Shown: positions 1 through 11,870 of the stretch, piece after piece
Layout: each line of letters starts with the position of its first letter
Numbering within the stretch: position 1 is the first letter of the stretch
Assembly (NCBI GenBank): GCA_000469685.2
Contig: LS997566.1
Location: forward strand, 17,178,045 to 17,242,044
From: Haemonchus contortus
Lineage: Eukaryota > Nematoda > Chromadorea > Rhabditida > Trichostrongylidae
DNA length: 64,000 nucleotides
Direction: 5' to 3'
The notes under the pieces: model-generated
Seen by the model: only the letters and a program-made list of their open reading frames with translations
Database searches by the model: none
Told to the model about the DNA's origin: nothing
Position numbers and translations under genes: made by a program

Positions 1-2406
1 AAGCATGAGCTACTGAACTCATTACATACTTCGTGTATGCAGCCATAGAAAGGAAAAGTTGCAGATTTGGTTACGTTCTCGCTGCCAACATCGGAACCAT
101 GACGCCTTGGTGGGTGATATTGGGTGTGAAGGGGCCGTAGGCGCTCTGTAATAGGAACTGAGGACGAGTGATAGTGGGAAGATAATCTAGAGAATTCTGC
201 AACTCAGCATCTATTACCATCTATTACCAGTCCTAATCAAATGTTACCGGTTGTTGTCACGAACTCTCACCTAGAGGAATTAAACATAACACTATAGAGT
301 TTCAAACTTCCACTGTTTTCCGCTGTTAACGCGAAAGACGCGATTTATTTGGTAATTATTGTTTTCTACAACTCCTTATCAGCTCTTATCAGTTGTTATC
401 AGCCTCTATCACCGAGCGTCTACGACCACGCCCCATCCCAAATCATCTATCAGAGCGTGAAGGCTGCCAATTAATGTAACTGTCGCAGTGACTCGTGTCT
501 TCCAATCATACACTCCTTCCTTAACACCCCCTTTACACTTGTCAAAACATCGACGCACCAAAAGACAATCAGCGAGTCTAATTTACTTGGAGCATTCATT
601 GATAAGGCCGGTGGATCATATATCAAGCTCTCTTTGATTAAACAGGTTGTTTTGCTACAAAAGGTACGTGTTTGGAGCAAAAAGGACGAGATTTTTAAAT
701 TTTTCATGGGTGATTATTATTAACGAGGACTCAAACAGCGTAGGGAGTCCAGACATTCGCAGGTATAAGAGTTATTATATTAGCACTGATTACCAGTTGG
801 ATTGCTTTCCTTGCACCCGACCTCCTCTTTACGGCAAAGTTTGGCTTATATTTCGAATTTTAGGCGAGAAGAAATGGGGTCTTCAAAGAAATGCAAGCTC
901 AACGATCCAACTGATGGGTCAAATTGGAGATGAAACACAGGGATTGAGCACCTATTGCACCACAACGCCAGGATCGGCTGAAGCATGGATCGAAAAATGT
1001 TGAAATGAATTAAGTCGTTTACTTTGACCGATCCAACTGCCCGTCTCCCAAATGGCGTACGATCACACTTTAGTCCGAACGTCGGAACACGGCTCCATAA
1101 CCAGAAGCACCATTTGTGGTACGTTGTTCAAACCTACGAAGAACTACTGCAAAAATGAACATACTCGAGTACTCGAGGCACAATTCGGTAACGACGATAC
1201 AAAGAATAATAGTACGGCCTCTCACTAGCATCATTTCTATTAACTGATTTCCAATTCATGAAAACTTTTTTCATGATAGTGACGGTGATCTCGCCTTATA
1301 TCGATTACATGTGCATGTGCCCGACGAAATAACGGTCGGTAAGCTTATCCTACTATCATACTTATTTTCAAACTTGTGAGGAAGATGGAAACCTTAACGG
1401 TAGGTGGTGAGAAGTGGTAACATTCAGTAGGAGCTGATAGGGAGCATTGAAGGCGGCAAGAGTCGTAGGATCCGTTACCTCCATCGTGTTGACGGCGGAG
1501 CCTAGGCGGTTTTCAGTAGGAGTTCAGATTAAGAAGGGAAATATTTGGTGATAGGATTTGATAACAGCAGTAATGGCTGATAACTAGCCATAGAATTCCT
1601 TTGGGCCACTAGATTTTAATGGCCGAAGGTCAACACAGAGTTTGGCACTCCAGTGGGTGGTGTGGGGTAGAAAAGACGTATGGCATTGGTGACAAGGAAC
1701 AATGGCAAGTGAAAAGCGCTGACAAAGAGCCATATAAGGATAAAGCCCCTATGTCTGTAATGCCCTTCGCTTTGATAGTGGAACCTTGACATTTCAGTAG
1801 GTGATGCCCAAGCCGTTTCATAATGGCATTGGTCAAGAGTAAGGACAAGTGACCAGTGACATTAGAGTTCCAACTCAGGGAGGTGTAGCTGAAACGTTCC
1901 GTTGCTTGAAGATCTTTGAACATGAGATAATTCCATCCTTTGGAGCGTCTACATGTCCTTTTGCCACCCATACTTGTTCATTTTCCCACCAACAGCCATC
2001 ACCTGTATCACCTGTCCTCCCGTTGATCATCGCCTTCCTAAAGTGAGCATCAGTAACTTCTCCATTCGTCCCTGTCACGAGCCAGAGTGGTCCAGTACAT
2101 CGCTTCAGGAACACCAGGTCCAACATTCTTTTCGTTCAGAGCTTTCGTGGAGAAGTCTGACCATCTCGTGTTTAACCAACTGCGATATGTTCTACAACAG
2201 GTCACCGCCGCGATCAGAACGCTTGATCCACGGGTCCTTGGCGCCCGTTTCTAATTAGCGAGAGACCAGTACGACTCCCAGAGACCCCATCACAAGGTGT
2301 GCTCCCCCAAACTCACTGTAAGTTCATCCGATACAACTTTTGAATGCGATTATGATTTGTTAGTGCTACGTCACGAAATGTTCCAAAAAAATCAAGATTT
2401 AGGAAG
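1..2406. other. No supportable gene; left flank
   Basis: Both strands carry only scattered open frames of up to about 118 codons, with no splice-phase-consistent chain and no recognisable protein motif. No repeat boundary is visible. It is best read as intergenic sequence upstream of the gene starting at 2407. Confidence 0.6.
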
Positions 2407-5400
2407 ATGCGTGTGCACCTGTCCTTGTTGCTTTACTGTCTACTCCCGGCGACCATTGGAATCACTACCAATGACTCCACTAACTTCCTCACTAATCTTA
2501 TTGGTAAGTGGGTCGACTTTTTCGAGAGATTTGCGAGTGATCGATTTGTTCAGGTTCTTTTCGAGGCCCAAACGCAATCAATATCTCCCAATTTTTGTCG
2601 ACTTTCCAAATGCCTGCTTGCATGAAGCAGTGTCTGCCGGAGATTGACGGGGTGCTCAGTGCACTGTCAAAGAACAACGATACGAAGGATATGGCCACCC
2701 TCTGCAGGTTTGTCGCTATTATCAACCCTAAAAGTGTAGGCTGAGTGTTTTCAACTTTTCCGTGTTGCTGTGGGTTTAGGCTGAGGTAGATATGAAACAA
2801 GACGGGTCTATTTGACCTTCCTCAGGGACAGGGATTGTGCGTGGTCCGATTTGGCACGTCTATGTCGGTTGGGTGCCACTTATGCTTGCCCCTTAGCCAG
2901 CTCATCAGAAGCATAACTCTGAAACCTTCATGCTAAGATCGAAATGCAAAGGAATACTCAGGGCATTCAGGCTCACAGCGAGGAGGTCACAGCAGGGAAG
3001 AACTTGGAGATGTCTTGAATTTGTTCTCTGATGCAGCGGCAACCTTGTACTGACTGGGCCCAGCGTTTATAATTTACCTCGCTAGGCGTAACCCCGCTAG
3101 GCCAGGTCTGTCTGAAGCTGTCAACGTTCAGAAAGAACTATTAACCGAACTCTATCTAAGAAAGTCTTGAAAGGCAAGTTCACAGCAGCAAGATTCTGGC
3201 AAAGCGGATAGGTTCTGGAGCTTATACAATCCACTTTCCTTTTGAAGGATGAGGTCTAGATGAAGTAGTGTAGTAGAAGCGACCATTTCAATAATTTTGC
3301 CAAAACTTTCGAAAAATCAAGTCGATTTTAACAGAATTCTCCTGTTCCGTAACATCCCTCCATTCAAGTTCTTCACCACCTCATTTAGTTGTTGTCGGTG
3401 AAAATGTAGTTGGGGGGTGCCAGCGCCCTGTTGTGCTCTGCGTCCCTGACACTGGTGGCAGAGTGCGTACAGATCGCAAAGATGAATTCCTTCCCTTCTA
3501 AAAGTTGGGGAAGGAGCTCCGGGGTGGGAGAGACGATTATCTCATGCTAAAAGCTGGGACGTGGTAAGAATTGAACATCCAATTGGCTCACCCACCCCGG
3601 AGCTCCTTCCCTATCTTTTAAAAGGGGAGGAGCTCCGGGATGGGTGAGATTGTTAGATGAGGCAAGAATTGAAGAGACGCAGAGCACAAAAGTGCCTGGC
3701 ACCCCCCAACTACATTTTCACCTTGTTGTCTGATAAAGGGAAATGGGTTATGCAAATTCCTGGTCCTGTTCGCCCTGCCAGTACACACCTTGTCTCCTCA
3801 TCTGATACAACAATTTAAGACCCCTTAGTCCTTGTTGATTTCCAGAAATGGTGGCCTTTTGATAAACCTTTTTGTTTTCTTCAAGTCATCCGGCACGCTT
3901 ATACAGTAGATAGCAGCATGAAAACATCCGCTTCCTCATCAATGAAAGCATTTCACTACGAAGCAATCTATCATAGTGTTCCCTTTCCCATACGTGGATC
4001 ACCTCAATCGGGGCTATAGTTTTCCTCGGGGACCTTATCATTTCAAGATAAGCCTTGTTGCTTCTGATCTGAAATTTAGTGAACTTCAAGCATCAACACA
4101 TTGCGCATCTTCTGCTGGCTGCTCAAAGGTGTTCATCGAAGCGACTGCCAGTGCTTTCCAATTCGTGTGCCTTAACAATGTTCAAGGTGCGATGGTCTTT
4201 TTAGTATTCATTGCTTTTTTATCCAGGATCTCATTTGCATCCATCTGTTCCTACTCTAGACTGAAATTCACCTTTCGGTTCCCCTCACCCGCTATCTGTA
4301 AAGCTGGAAATAGTCCTGTCCAATAGATGAATTTCCCAGTTGCATTCTGGTAACAGTGTCTGAGACAGCACGGAGTATGAGAAAAAGTAGGTACTCAATT
4401 AGGGGTTACCATTGCATTTGTCTGTGTACTGTGTTTTGACCTTTCCTTGCATAAAGTATCTAGTGGTAGTGTGGTGGCATGGTGAAAAATAGTTGCCATT
4501 TCCCAACTTTCCGATCAAAGGATAGTCATTTGGTCCGGGACGGAATCAATCCCCTTTAAGGGATGTGTCCGCGCATTCGACTTCTTTTGAGAATCGTAGC
4601 GACGTAATGAATTCGTATGTGGCCCATTCAAAGAATTGCGGTGGCCAGCGCCGATGTACAAGTCAGTGTTTTATCCTCCCAGACGAGTATGGTCCAATTA
4701 ACCTTCCCTGGAGGGATGGAAGGCTCGGTTGACCTAGGCGGATATCGATCGGGGACTCGATCTTTCCGATACAATGACCATATCCTAGCCATGTACTACG
4801 AGATTTTACTTTCAAAACTCATTCAGAGTATTGTCAGGTCGCATAATGAATGTGGGAGTGTTGGAATAACAGTGATAAGTTGAATTTCACAATAAAACAC
4901 TCGGCGTGCAGACACCGAGCTTCAGACAGTTGACCTCCCCGCCTGCCCTCCCACGACTTCCCCTTCCGAGCGGCTCAGTAGCTTTTTTCCCTTCTTTCTT
5001 TTTTCTGTGAAAACCATTGTTTGTTGCTTATCTGCTAGTTGTTTATCTTTTCCTCTCCCTTGTGATCTTCTCTACTTTTTCTTACTAGTGCTATTGTTAG
5101 CATATTCTTACTTACAAGCCGTGTGACACACTCTATGGTGTACTAGAATAAATAGAAACTTGGTGACTCTAGCCATCTCTGAATCCATGGAATGTGTGAA
5201 GGAGAACGCCATGAATGTTCAACCGGAATGCGAAGCGCATTGTGAAGTACAGTCGAAAATCATTGACGACGCGTCGAACAACAAGTTAGAGACTATATTT
5301 GAAGTTCCTCGTTTCTGCAAGTCAGTTCAAGCTTCTCTCTTTAACCTTTCCTTTTTTGAGGGCTCTTATTGGTTAGTTATTTGTCTGTTTGTACTTGAGT

Positions 5401-6907
5401 TTGCCAAGCTGCTACTTTCCCATCCCCATAGGAGTGGGTCTACGATCTCAGTGGAATCTCCGGAATTATTCCTCCTTACGCTCACTCTGTCTTGTTCCAG
5501 CAACACACGATGCCTACTGACCTGCTTCAAGAACAAAATCGACAATAAATGCCGGATTGGTGAAAAAAGTCTGCTCGACAGCTTGCTATCGGCGGTTATG
5601 CGCGGTGAAGATCATGGATTTGAAGCCGCTCTTGAATGGGTCCTACCTGAAGATTGTCGAAAGAAGGTGAACCTCTGAATCTTTTTGTTTAATAGAATAG
5701 GACTGACGGAAGAGCGCGGTGGTGCTTACCTGCTCAGTGCAGTCAGCCATCGGCCAGCAAAAATATCCCTTTTCTTTTTGAGCAAGCCTTATCTTGTGTT
5801 CAAAGCGTAGACTTAAAAACTGACAGGTTTCTAGTGGCCTCTCAGCGATGATTAGGGGGCCATGATTTCTCGAAGGGCACTAACTGGCTTTCCTTTCGAC
5901 TTCAATAGGGTTTCTAGCTCCGTATTTATGTATCTCTGTAAATTAATTTGCTATGCTGGAATTGGCATTTTTCAGCCGCACCTGAACAACTCTTCTGTTC
6001 CACTATCAGTTGGAAAAGTAAGTTGTTCCTGTAGTACCCGTTCCTTTCTTTGGTGACTCGAAACCTTTTAGATTCCACCAAAAACATCTGCTACCAATGG
6101 GGCTGCGACTGGCAAGAACACACCAAAATCCACTAGACCAGCTCAGAGTTCTCCGAAGAACAACCGGGTGCAGATCCCCAGCACCACTATGAACGAATTG
6201 ACGGCTGTAGGCAGCAAATCTGACCCTGTTGTGGTGCGGATTCCCCCTGCACCGAGATCGCCGAAGGATGAACCGGTAGAAGCTGCACTGATCATCGATG
6301 GTGAGGTAAGACCCAGTCCATAAGCCACCGTTGGTTCTAATTTTGTGACGTAACCGACTGTATGGTGGCGGATATGAAAAGGTCTGATGGGCAACCTGCA
6401 GTCTGTCTGCCCTTGAATTTCAGTCGGGCATTTATTTCATTGACTTTAGATCCGCACTCTCCGCTACCAGCTTTTCGATTGGCAAGGAAACCCCGTACCA
6501 TCTCCTGATTTTGTAACTCTCGCGAAGATAATGACTGTAAGTTTCTGAAGTGCTGGGTTTGCTCGGACTCGGGAAAATTTTAGTTTTTCAGTTACAACTC
6601 CTACCTTTTAAATTCCCTCCTACGCGACCTCAGGAAACCGTTATGCTACCGTCGGCAGAAGACGAAAAAGCCGCCGAAAAACGGATCGACGAGAGAAGTG
6701 GGTTTCATGATTTCTACACGAGATACTAGTTTTTACTATAAACCGTTAAATTTAGTTGCGAGTGAGGAACAAGAGGAACAGGATGACGAATGGCGTCAAG
6801 ATGGTCGTCCAGAAGGTCCTTCTAACGATGGTATCGGTGTCGCCATAGGCCTAATTGTGTTTGCAGCCACGGTATTTTACTGGGCTTGGGAGACCGCTCG
6901 CTCATGA
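2407..6907 (+). CDS. CPG4-like cysteine-rich secreted/single-pass membrane protein, 10 exons
   Basis: Exons 2407-2503, 2554-2707, 4080-4186, 5173-5320, 5501-5666, 5976-6017, 6072-6305, 6450-6536, 6592-6697 and 6756-6907 join in phase to give 430 residues. The start is the first ATG of a leader with a hydrophobic core (LSLLLYCLLPATIG) typical of a signal peptide. Fourteen further cysteines lie between residues 55 and 221, including CMKQC at 55-59 and LC at 82-83. Their spacing and the ATASAFQFVC segment resemble the nematode chondroitin proteoglycan 4 (CPG4) domain; this is from memory, not a search. A Ser/Pro/Asn-rich linker (about 225-316) follows, then an acidic stretch and a C-terminal hydrophobic segment (406-425) with a five-residue tail, suggesting a type I membrane protein facing the cell exterior. 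NDS, NIS, NNT and NSS are possible N-glycosylation sites. Partner and role are not evident. An extra in-frame acceptor exists for exon 5. The exon chain is firmer than the family call. Confidence 0.75.
3397..3722. mobile_element. 326-bp MITE with 8-bp target-site duplication (hAT- or Merlin-like)
   Basis: The two ends are inverted copies, identical over about 27 bases and beginning GGTGAAAATGTAGTTGGGGG. The element is flanked on both sides by TTGTTGTC (3389-3396 and 3723-3730), an 8-base target-site duplication. Inside, a second inverted pair built on GGAAGGAGCTCCGGGGTGGG makes the whole element largely self-complementary. An 8-base duplication is usual for hAT and Merlin elements. No transposase is encoded, so it would depend on a partner elsewhere. 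It lies in the intron between exons 2 and 3 of the CPG4-like gene. Confidence 0.85.
4535..4810 (-). mobile_element. tRNA-derived SINE, diverged copy A
   Basis: The segment matches on the minus strand the body shared by the other SINE copies: the GGATGGAAGGCT stretch, ACAAGTCAGTG, the GGCCAC/TATG block and the TCGACTT block. The tRNA-like head (about 4745-4800) is eroded and its B box is no longer clean, so this is an old insertion. It lies in the intron between exons 3 and 4 of the CPG4-like gene. Confidence 0.7.
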
Positions 6908-8250
6908 TATCTCATGGGTCGGGTCTGTACTGTGCTATTTTCCTTCCAACCTTTTCTTTTGTACAGACTAACTTTGACTAACCTCTGTATCATTACCTGT
7001 GTTCAGCAATTCATCTAGTCCAACTGTAAAATGCACTTCCTGCTCAATGTGCACCGTACTTTTAATTAGTGCGCATACGTAAAGCATGTTATGCTATATT
7101 AATGTAAAAATCTATTCAAAGTTGTACTATCCTCTGGAATTCAATCATAAATATTCAATCCAGAATCCTTGTCATTGTCCAGTGACTCCTTAGATGAGCA
7201 CCATGGCCAACAGGTACGCTACTGGCTATCTGGATTCTTCTTCTTCAAGGCTGACAGTTCAGCTATTGTAGCATGTGTGATCACTCTCCGTAGATGAATT
7301 CTTTTCCACCTCTACCCTAGAACAGGTACTGGTATTGTAGCGGACAGCCACTGCTGGCTCAGCTCAGCTAGTTTCATTTTGATCTAGGTTGGGCTCTTCT
7401 GCAAATGCATACCTGCACGCCGTTCTCTCTATTGGCGCACTCAGTTGAGTGTATAAATAAATCAAACAGAAATCCTACGGTTACATGAAAATGTTTTTTG
7501 TAATATACTGACCTTAAATCCAGCGCCCTTTCAATTCCAAGTAAATCTTATGACAGTCATCCGATAAAGACAAGCCTGGCCCAACTGACCGGATGGAATA
7601 GTTCGCTCCTGAAAAAGGCGCAATCAAGGCCTTTTGCTTAGTACCGGCTCTGCTCATCGAAGGCACAGTTCACGATAGTTTTCAGGTCTCTAGGTATCCA
7701 GCCCAAGTGAATTAATCGGAATTATGGGGTAGAATAGTGCGAAAAATGACGGACAGAGCGCAAAAATCGGTGGATTTCAGGAAATGCAAGGTTTCATCGA
7801 AGTAGGAAGAAACGTTGTCATGTACTGACTATGTGTCTCCCATGTAAGCGTACTATTCGTCGACGTCCTTATGCTTCATTTCGAATGGTGCAGTTTTGAA
7901 GGCGCAGTTCACGATAATGTTGAGATACCACTTTCGAGATGGGAAGCGGGAGTGTTGGTAGAGAGTAGTGCTCCGGTGGCGAGGAAAGAGGGAAAATCGT
8001 TGATTATGAAAAAATAAGGCTTTAGAAGTATAGGGGACAGAAGTTGTAGGAGATCACCACGACGGAAATAGCACATAGTGGGTGCTAGGACGAGATTTTA
8101 GTTGCAGCGAATGCGTAAAGAGCTGACTAAATCGAGCCAAAAATAAACTGCCTTCCACTGTCGAAATGGCTCACGTCTATTTCTTTGATTTTCCAATATA
8201 GGAGTCCTCCCGCCAGCCTCTACATTGCCATTAAAACTCGTCCGCTATGG
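6908..8250. other. Non-coding 3' flank with two related repeat units
   Basis: No coding exon is seen. Two stretches, beginning near 7658 and 7895, share GAAGGC(A/G)CAGTTCACGATA and have similar following text about 237 bases apart, suggesting a decayed tandem duplication. The CAGTTCACGATA motif recurs elsewhere in the window. Confidence 0.4.
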
Positions 8251-8319
8251 GTGTGGTATTCAACCGATACAAACTCTGGGCCCTTATGATGCCCTATCTA
8301 GGCCGTCCTCCAAGTTGAC

Positions 8320-8600
8320 AGCATGGTATAGTGATGCGCCATGAGAGCGAGATTTCTCAGGAGCAATTTTTATCGTGATTTTTGCTTTTCGAAAAGCCGC
8401 ATAACAGTGCCGCTTTTCGGTATGTACGTCGGTCAAGCCTGTTTCGAAGCTCTTAAGAAGTTCTGTCAAGGCCGTTTTTCGATCCAACAATGTCTCACGT
8501 GCTCTCCTTTGTGGCCGCAGGTTCATACTACGAGGATTCGCAGGAACCATTTTTATCGTGAACAGTGCACACAAACAACAAACTATCATTCTGTGCTAGT
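8320..8600. repeat. Dispersed repeat fragment, related to 33460-33640
   Basis: The block carries GTACGTCGG, GGCCGTTTTTCGA and GCAGGTTCAT in the same order as at 33479-33575, with much divergence between. TTTTTATCGTGA occurs at both ends (about 8366 and 8550). This indicates copies of one old interspersed repeat; no terminal repeats or coding content could be fixed. Confidence 0.4.
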
Positions 8601-9199
8601 ATTTTGATTAAACATCAACTACCAGTTGTGTTCGACTAGCGGCGCTATTAGTCATACCAGCCAGGTAATTTTACGGCAAAAATAGCATCAAGATGAGTGG
8701 CTGGAATGGGGCGTCACCCGTTTAGTTAACCTTTACATTGTTACGCAGTGAAATCGATGTCGATATCATGAATGAATAAATTCTACCTCAGTCTGAGGGA
8801 AAAAGTAGCAAACCGTGAGTTTGCCTAGACGTGGGGCAGTAGTAGTAAGTGTTTGCCAGATTTTTCTTGGAATGCGGAGCTAGCACTTTTATACTCTTCT
8901 CTGTTCTGGAGAGACTATGAATTGTTAAGAACTCAAGGCTCGAGACTATCCTCAGTCTGGTTCTACTCACAAGTAGGGCTATGCATGCTTATGCATGCAG
9001 TGTATGTCCACGACCGCTCATCTGAAGGCTTAAAACTTCTGCGGTTCGTTATCAGGCGACGTCGACTTTCCGTGCAAACAAACAGACGCGAGCGCTTCAT
9101 ATCTCCCTCATTTATGATTATGATTTATTATCAGAAATCAAAGGAAATAATAGAACGACAGAAAGAAACACAAACAATTCACCGATAAGCACTAATTTT

Positions 9200-10463
9200 A
9201 AATTAATGGGGAACAACGGAGGGATCTGCGTGAAGAGGGTTTTGCGTGGTTTCCATCCTCTGGTGAGGAATTGGATAAAAGAGTTTCTGTGTAATAGAAC
9301 ATTTCAAGTTTTAGTGAAGGGGTCTTTCTCATCAGTTCGTACCGTAAATTCAGGAGTACCCCAGGGTGAGGTACTTTCACCGGTTTTGTTTAACATATTT
9401 ACTTCAGACTTTCCTTGGTTTTTTAAGGATCTTGACGTTGTTTACAACCTTTATGCAGATGACATAAAAATCTATAAAGAGGTTTATTATTTAAATACTC
9501 TTGTGCCGTGCGAGGTTGTTAGGTGGAACGATTTATTAATTCAATGGCCTAACGTATAAAGAGGTCTCCGGAATGGGTCTGACATAAATCTCCAAAAAGC
9601 AATTGATAAAGTAGCTGGATGGTCTGAAATGAATCATATTCCACTTTTCATTGAGAAAACACAAATGCTGTGCCTGGGCAAACATGCCCGAAATCCTTCA
9701 TATCGTTTGGGCGGCTCGACACTCAAAGTGGTATCAGAAGTCCGTGACCTGGGATTTCACTATGATAGAACTCTCAACTTTTCTAATCATTATAAAGTAT
9801 TAGTTTCAAAAGCCCTCCGTCGGAGTTTCAATGTTTTCAAGGTGCTTCGCACTAATGATTCGAAAACGCTGCTAAGGGCTTTCAAAGTCTACGTCCGTCC
9901 CATTTTGGAATGTGGATCTACTGTTTTCACACCCTATAAGAAAAAAGATGTTTATGCTTTGGAAGGAGTTCAAAATAGCTTCACTCGTAAACTTATGATG
10001 CGATGCCATCATTTAAATTATAATGAAATACCTTGTGGAAGTGAGCGTAATAAGATACTTGGTCTAAAGTCTCTCGAATGGAGAAGAAAGAAATTTGATA
10101 TTCTTATGGCATATAAAATTTTAAATGGCATAACCACCGTGGATATTTCGAAGTTCTTTACAATCGTGTCTTCCAACACGCGAGGCTCCTCCGCTGAGAT
10201 TTCAACCATGCCAGCAAGAACTCTAATTAAAGCGCAGTTTTATAGTAACAGAGTCAGATCTAGCTTCAATTCGCTTTTACGTCGTAATCTCATCCCTCGA
10301 AATTATTGTACTTTCAAGAAATTTTGATAGGTTGATTTCACTTAATTGAGTTCATTATAAGATCTTATTGTTTGTTTTACTTCATTTTTTTCCATGGTCA
10401 TATTATTTTCCTCGTTTCACATGTTTACAACATGTCCGTTGAATAAAAGAATAAAAAAATAAG
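9200..10463 (+). pseudogene. 5'-truncated CR1/Jockey-like LINE: reverse transcriptase remnant
   Basis: Only the C-terminal half of a reverse transcriptase remains. 9206-9559 encodes the SGVPQGEVLSPVLFN motif and the catalytic YADD (9452-9463). 9629-10327 encodes the thumb and C-terminal region, with KTQMLCLGKH, DLGFHYD, VRPILECGS and a C-terminal LKSLEWRRKKFDILMAYKIL stretch, as in CR1/Rex/Jockey-type elements. Translation is broken between the halves by an 82-base insertion carrying an in-frame stop at 9557-9559, and a one-base shift is also needed. The 3' end is an A-rich tail (10441-10463). The endonuclease and 5' half are missing, as usual for LINE 5' truncation. The catalytic aspartates survive, so the copy is broken but not ancient. 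Confidence 0.85.
9473..9565. repeat. 82-base insertion bounded by 11-base direct repeats inside LINE
   Basis: TATAAAGAGGT occurs at 9473-9483 and again at 9555-9565. The sequence between looks foreign to the reverse transcriptase: removing one repeat plus the intervening bases brings the YADD block next to the LQKAIDKVAGW block at a family-like distance. It may be a small insertion with its target duplication or a templated repair insertion. Confidence 0.6.
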
Positions 10464-11300
10464 AGGGATTGGAATATGGCTCGGAAGGGCAGTAGCCGCC
10501 AATATGTAGAACTCCGATACCGTCTCAGTAGGTCCGCCATCCTGCCGAAACCCGAACCAGCGTCGCAAAAGTCAAGGGGATAGTGTTATGCGCAGAACAA
10601 CAGAACAATCCTAGCGTTTTGCACGAGGTAATCATTCCGCCTCCAACCCGCCACTCCACCCCTACTGATTGTGGGGCTTAGCTTGTAACTGTATTCTTCC
10701 GCCTAGAACCGTTTCTGAGTGCAGGTCAGGTCGGCCACCCCTCATCTGTACTCTAGCCCTCAGTGCTAAATGAAAGCTATGCCCTCCCTCCCCCCCCCCC
10801 TTCCCCCCGCCGCCCTCACGCTCTAACTACACTCTCTAATTATTTGGTAAAAGTTGAGAAATGAGGCCCGGTGTAAGCCGGGCGACCTGACTGGTATGGT
10901 AAAGATTTTGCTACCATCCATGGGAGATGTTCACATTAGCCAGTCGGCCTCGTCGCAACTCAAGACGGCCACCATATCATTTCTCAGCAAACTATAAAAG
11001 CCGCAAGGCGTCTTTAGTGAATGCAGCAACGTAAAGCGTCTAGGGTAACACTCTCTAGTGTTGTAATGATACTTATTGACCAGTCGGATCCTTCTATAAT
11101 AAATCCAGTCCTTCTTTCGTGTAAAGTTGGCCCACACTCCGTCCCTTCCGGATTTGAACGCTGCATTATTAGAGGAAAGGGGTCATGAATACTGGTCGAC
11201 CACACACCTCCGACACACTTCGTGAGCACCTCGCAGGTTGTGAGCGGGGTCTTGCTCAACTCATGCTCCTTAGAGCAAATTGGTTAAATGTTCGCGCACG
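10464..11300. other. Non-coding stretch with C-rich tract
   Basis: No exon chain is supported. A run of Cs broken only by TT lies at about 10786-10808 and could form G-rich structure on the minus strand. Text near 11140-11185 (TTCCGGATTTGAACGCTGCA) resembles a decayed piece of the repeat monomer arrayed at 63.2-63.9 kb. Confidence 0.4.
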
Positions 11301-11415
11301 CTACCGACCCTCGAGGGAGGAGTCGAGTCCTGCCACCCACCAACGGTGTTCCCATACTATCCCTTTAAAATTTGAACGCTCTAGATTCAGGGAGACAGCA
11401 GTTGTGAATTTCCGG
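11300..11415 (+). repeat. Single copy of the 63.2-63.9 kb repeat monomer
   Basis: The order GTCCTGCCACCCACC, GTGTTCCCAT, AATTTGAACGCTCTAG, then GTGAATTTCCG matches the monomer arrayed near the right end of the window. It then runs straight into a CA-rich microsatellite, just as the arrayed copy at 63.6 kb runs into a CAGA microsatellite. Confidence 0.7.
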
Positions 11416-11420
11416 TCAAA

Positions 11421-11580
11421 CACACACACATACACACACACAACACACACGCACACACTCACACTCACACATACACTCACACATACACGCACATACACGC
11501 ACATACACACATACACACACATACACACACACGCACACACACACACACACACACAACACAAACACACGAACACGAACACA
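11421..11580. repeat. CA-rich microsatellite/minisatellite
   Basis: About 160 bases of ACACAC with interspersed ATACAC and CGCACA variants. The long open frames over it (alternating His/Thr or Val/Cys) are artefacts of the repeat. Confidence 0.95.
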
Positions 11581-11639
11581 GTCCCATGTGCATTCATACA
11601 CAAACAGACACAGCGTGTTATACATAGTAGGAGAATGCG

Positions 11640-11870
11640 GTAGTTGTCGTCCTGCAACGAAGGTGCTGGAATTCGAGGCCGAAGTGAATCGACCGCAAGG
11701 AGCCTCAAAGAAGAGGTGGCGGGACGTAGTCAAGAAGGACCTCGCCGAAACTATAACAAATGGCAGAAGAAGAAGCAGAGAGATGAAAGTGGAGGCTTCT
11801 GACAAAAGCAGCGAACCGTGAGATGGCGCAGAATTAACGCTATGGATAGGAAGGAGAAGAAGAAAAAGCA
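11640..11870 (+). pseudogene. RTE-type LINE 3'-terminal fragment
   Basis: 11688-11752 reads RPQGASKKRWRDVVKKDLAE, the conserved end of RTE-type LINE polyproteins in nematodes. After a frame change the next block reads KWRLLTKAANREMAQN and then stops (about 11793-11838). A GGAAGGAGAAGAAG-type purine tail follows. The rest of the element is absent and the fragment abuts the microsatellite. The family assignment is from memory of hookworm elements. Confidence 0.75.

Noticed and set aside
5416..5535. Alternative exon frame EWVYDLSGISGIIPPYAHS after the 5431 acceptor
   Set aside because: It reaches a stop without a splice donor and does not fit the phase of the previous exon, whereas the other frame fits both sides.
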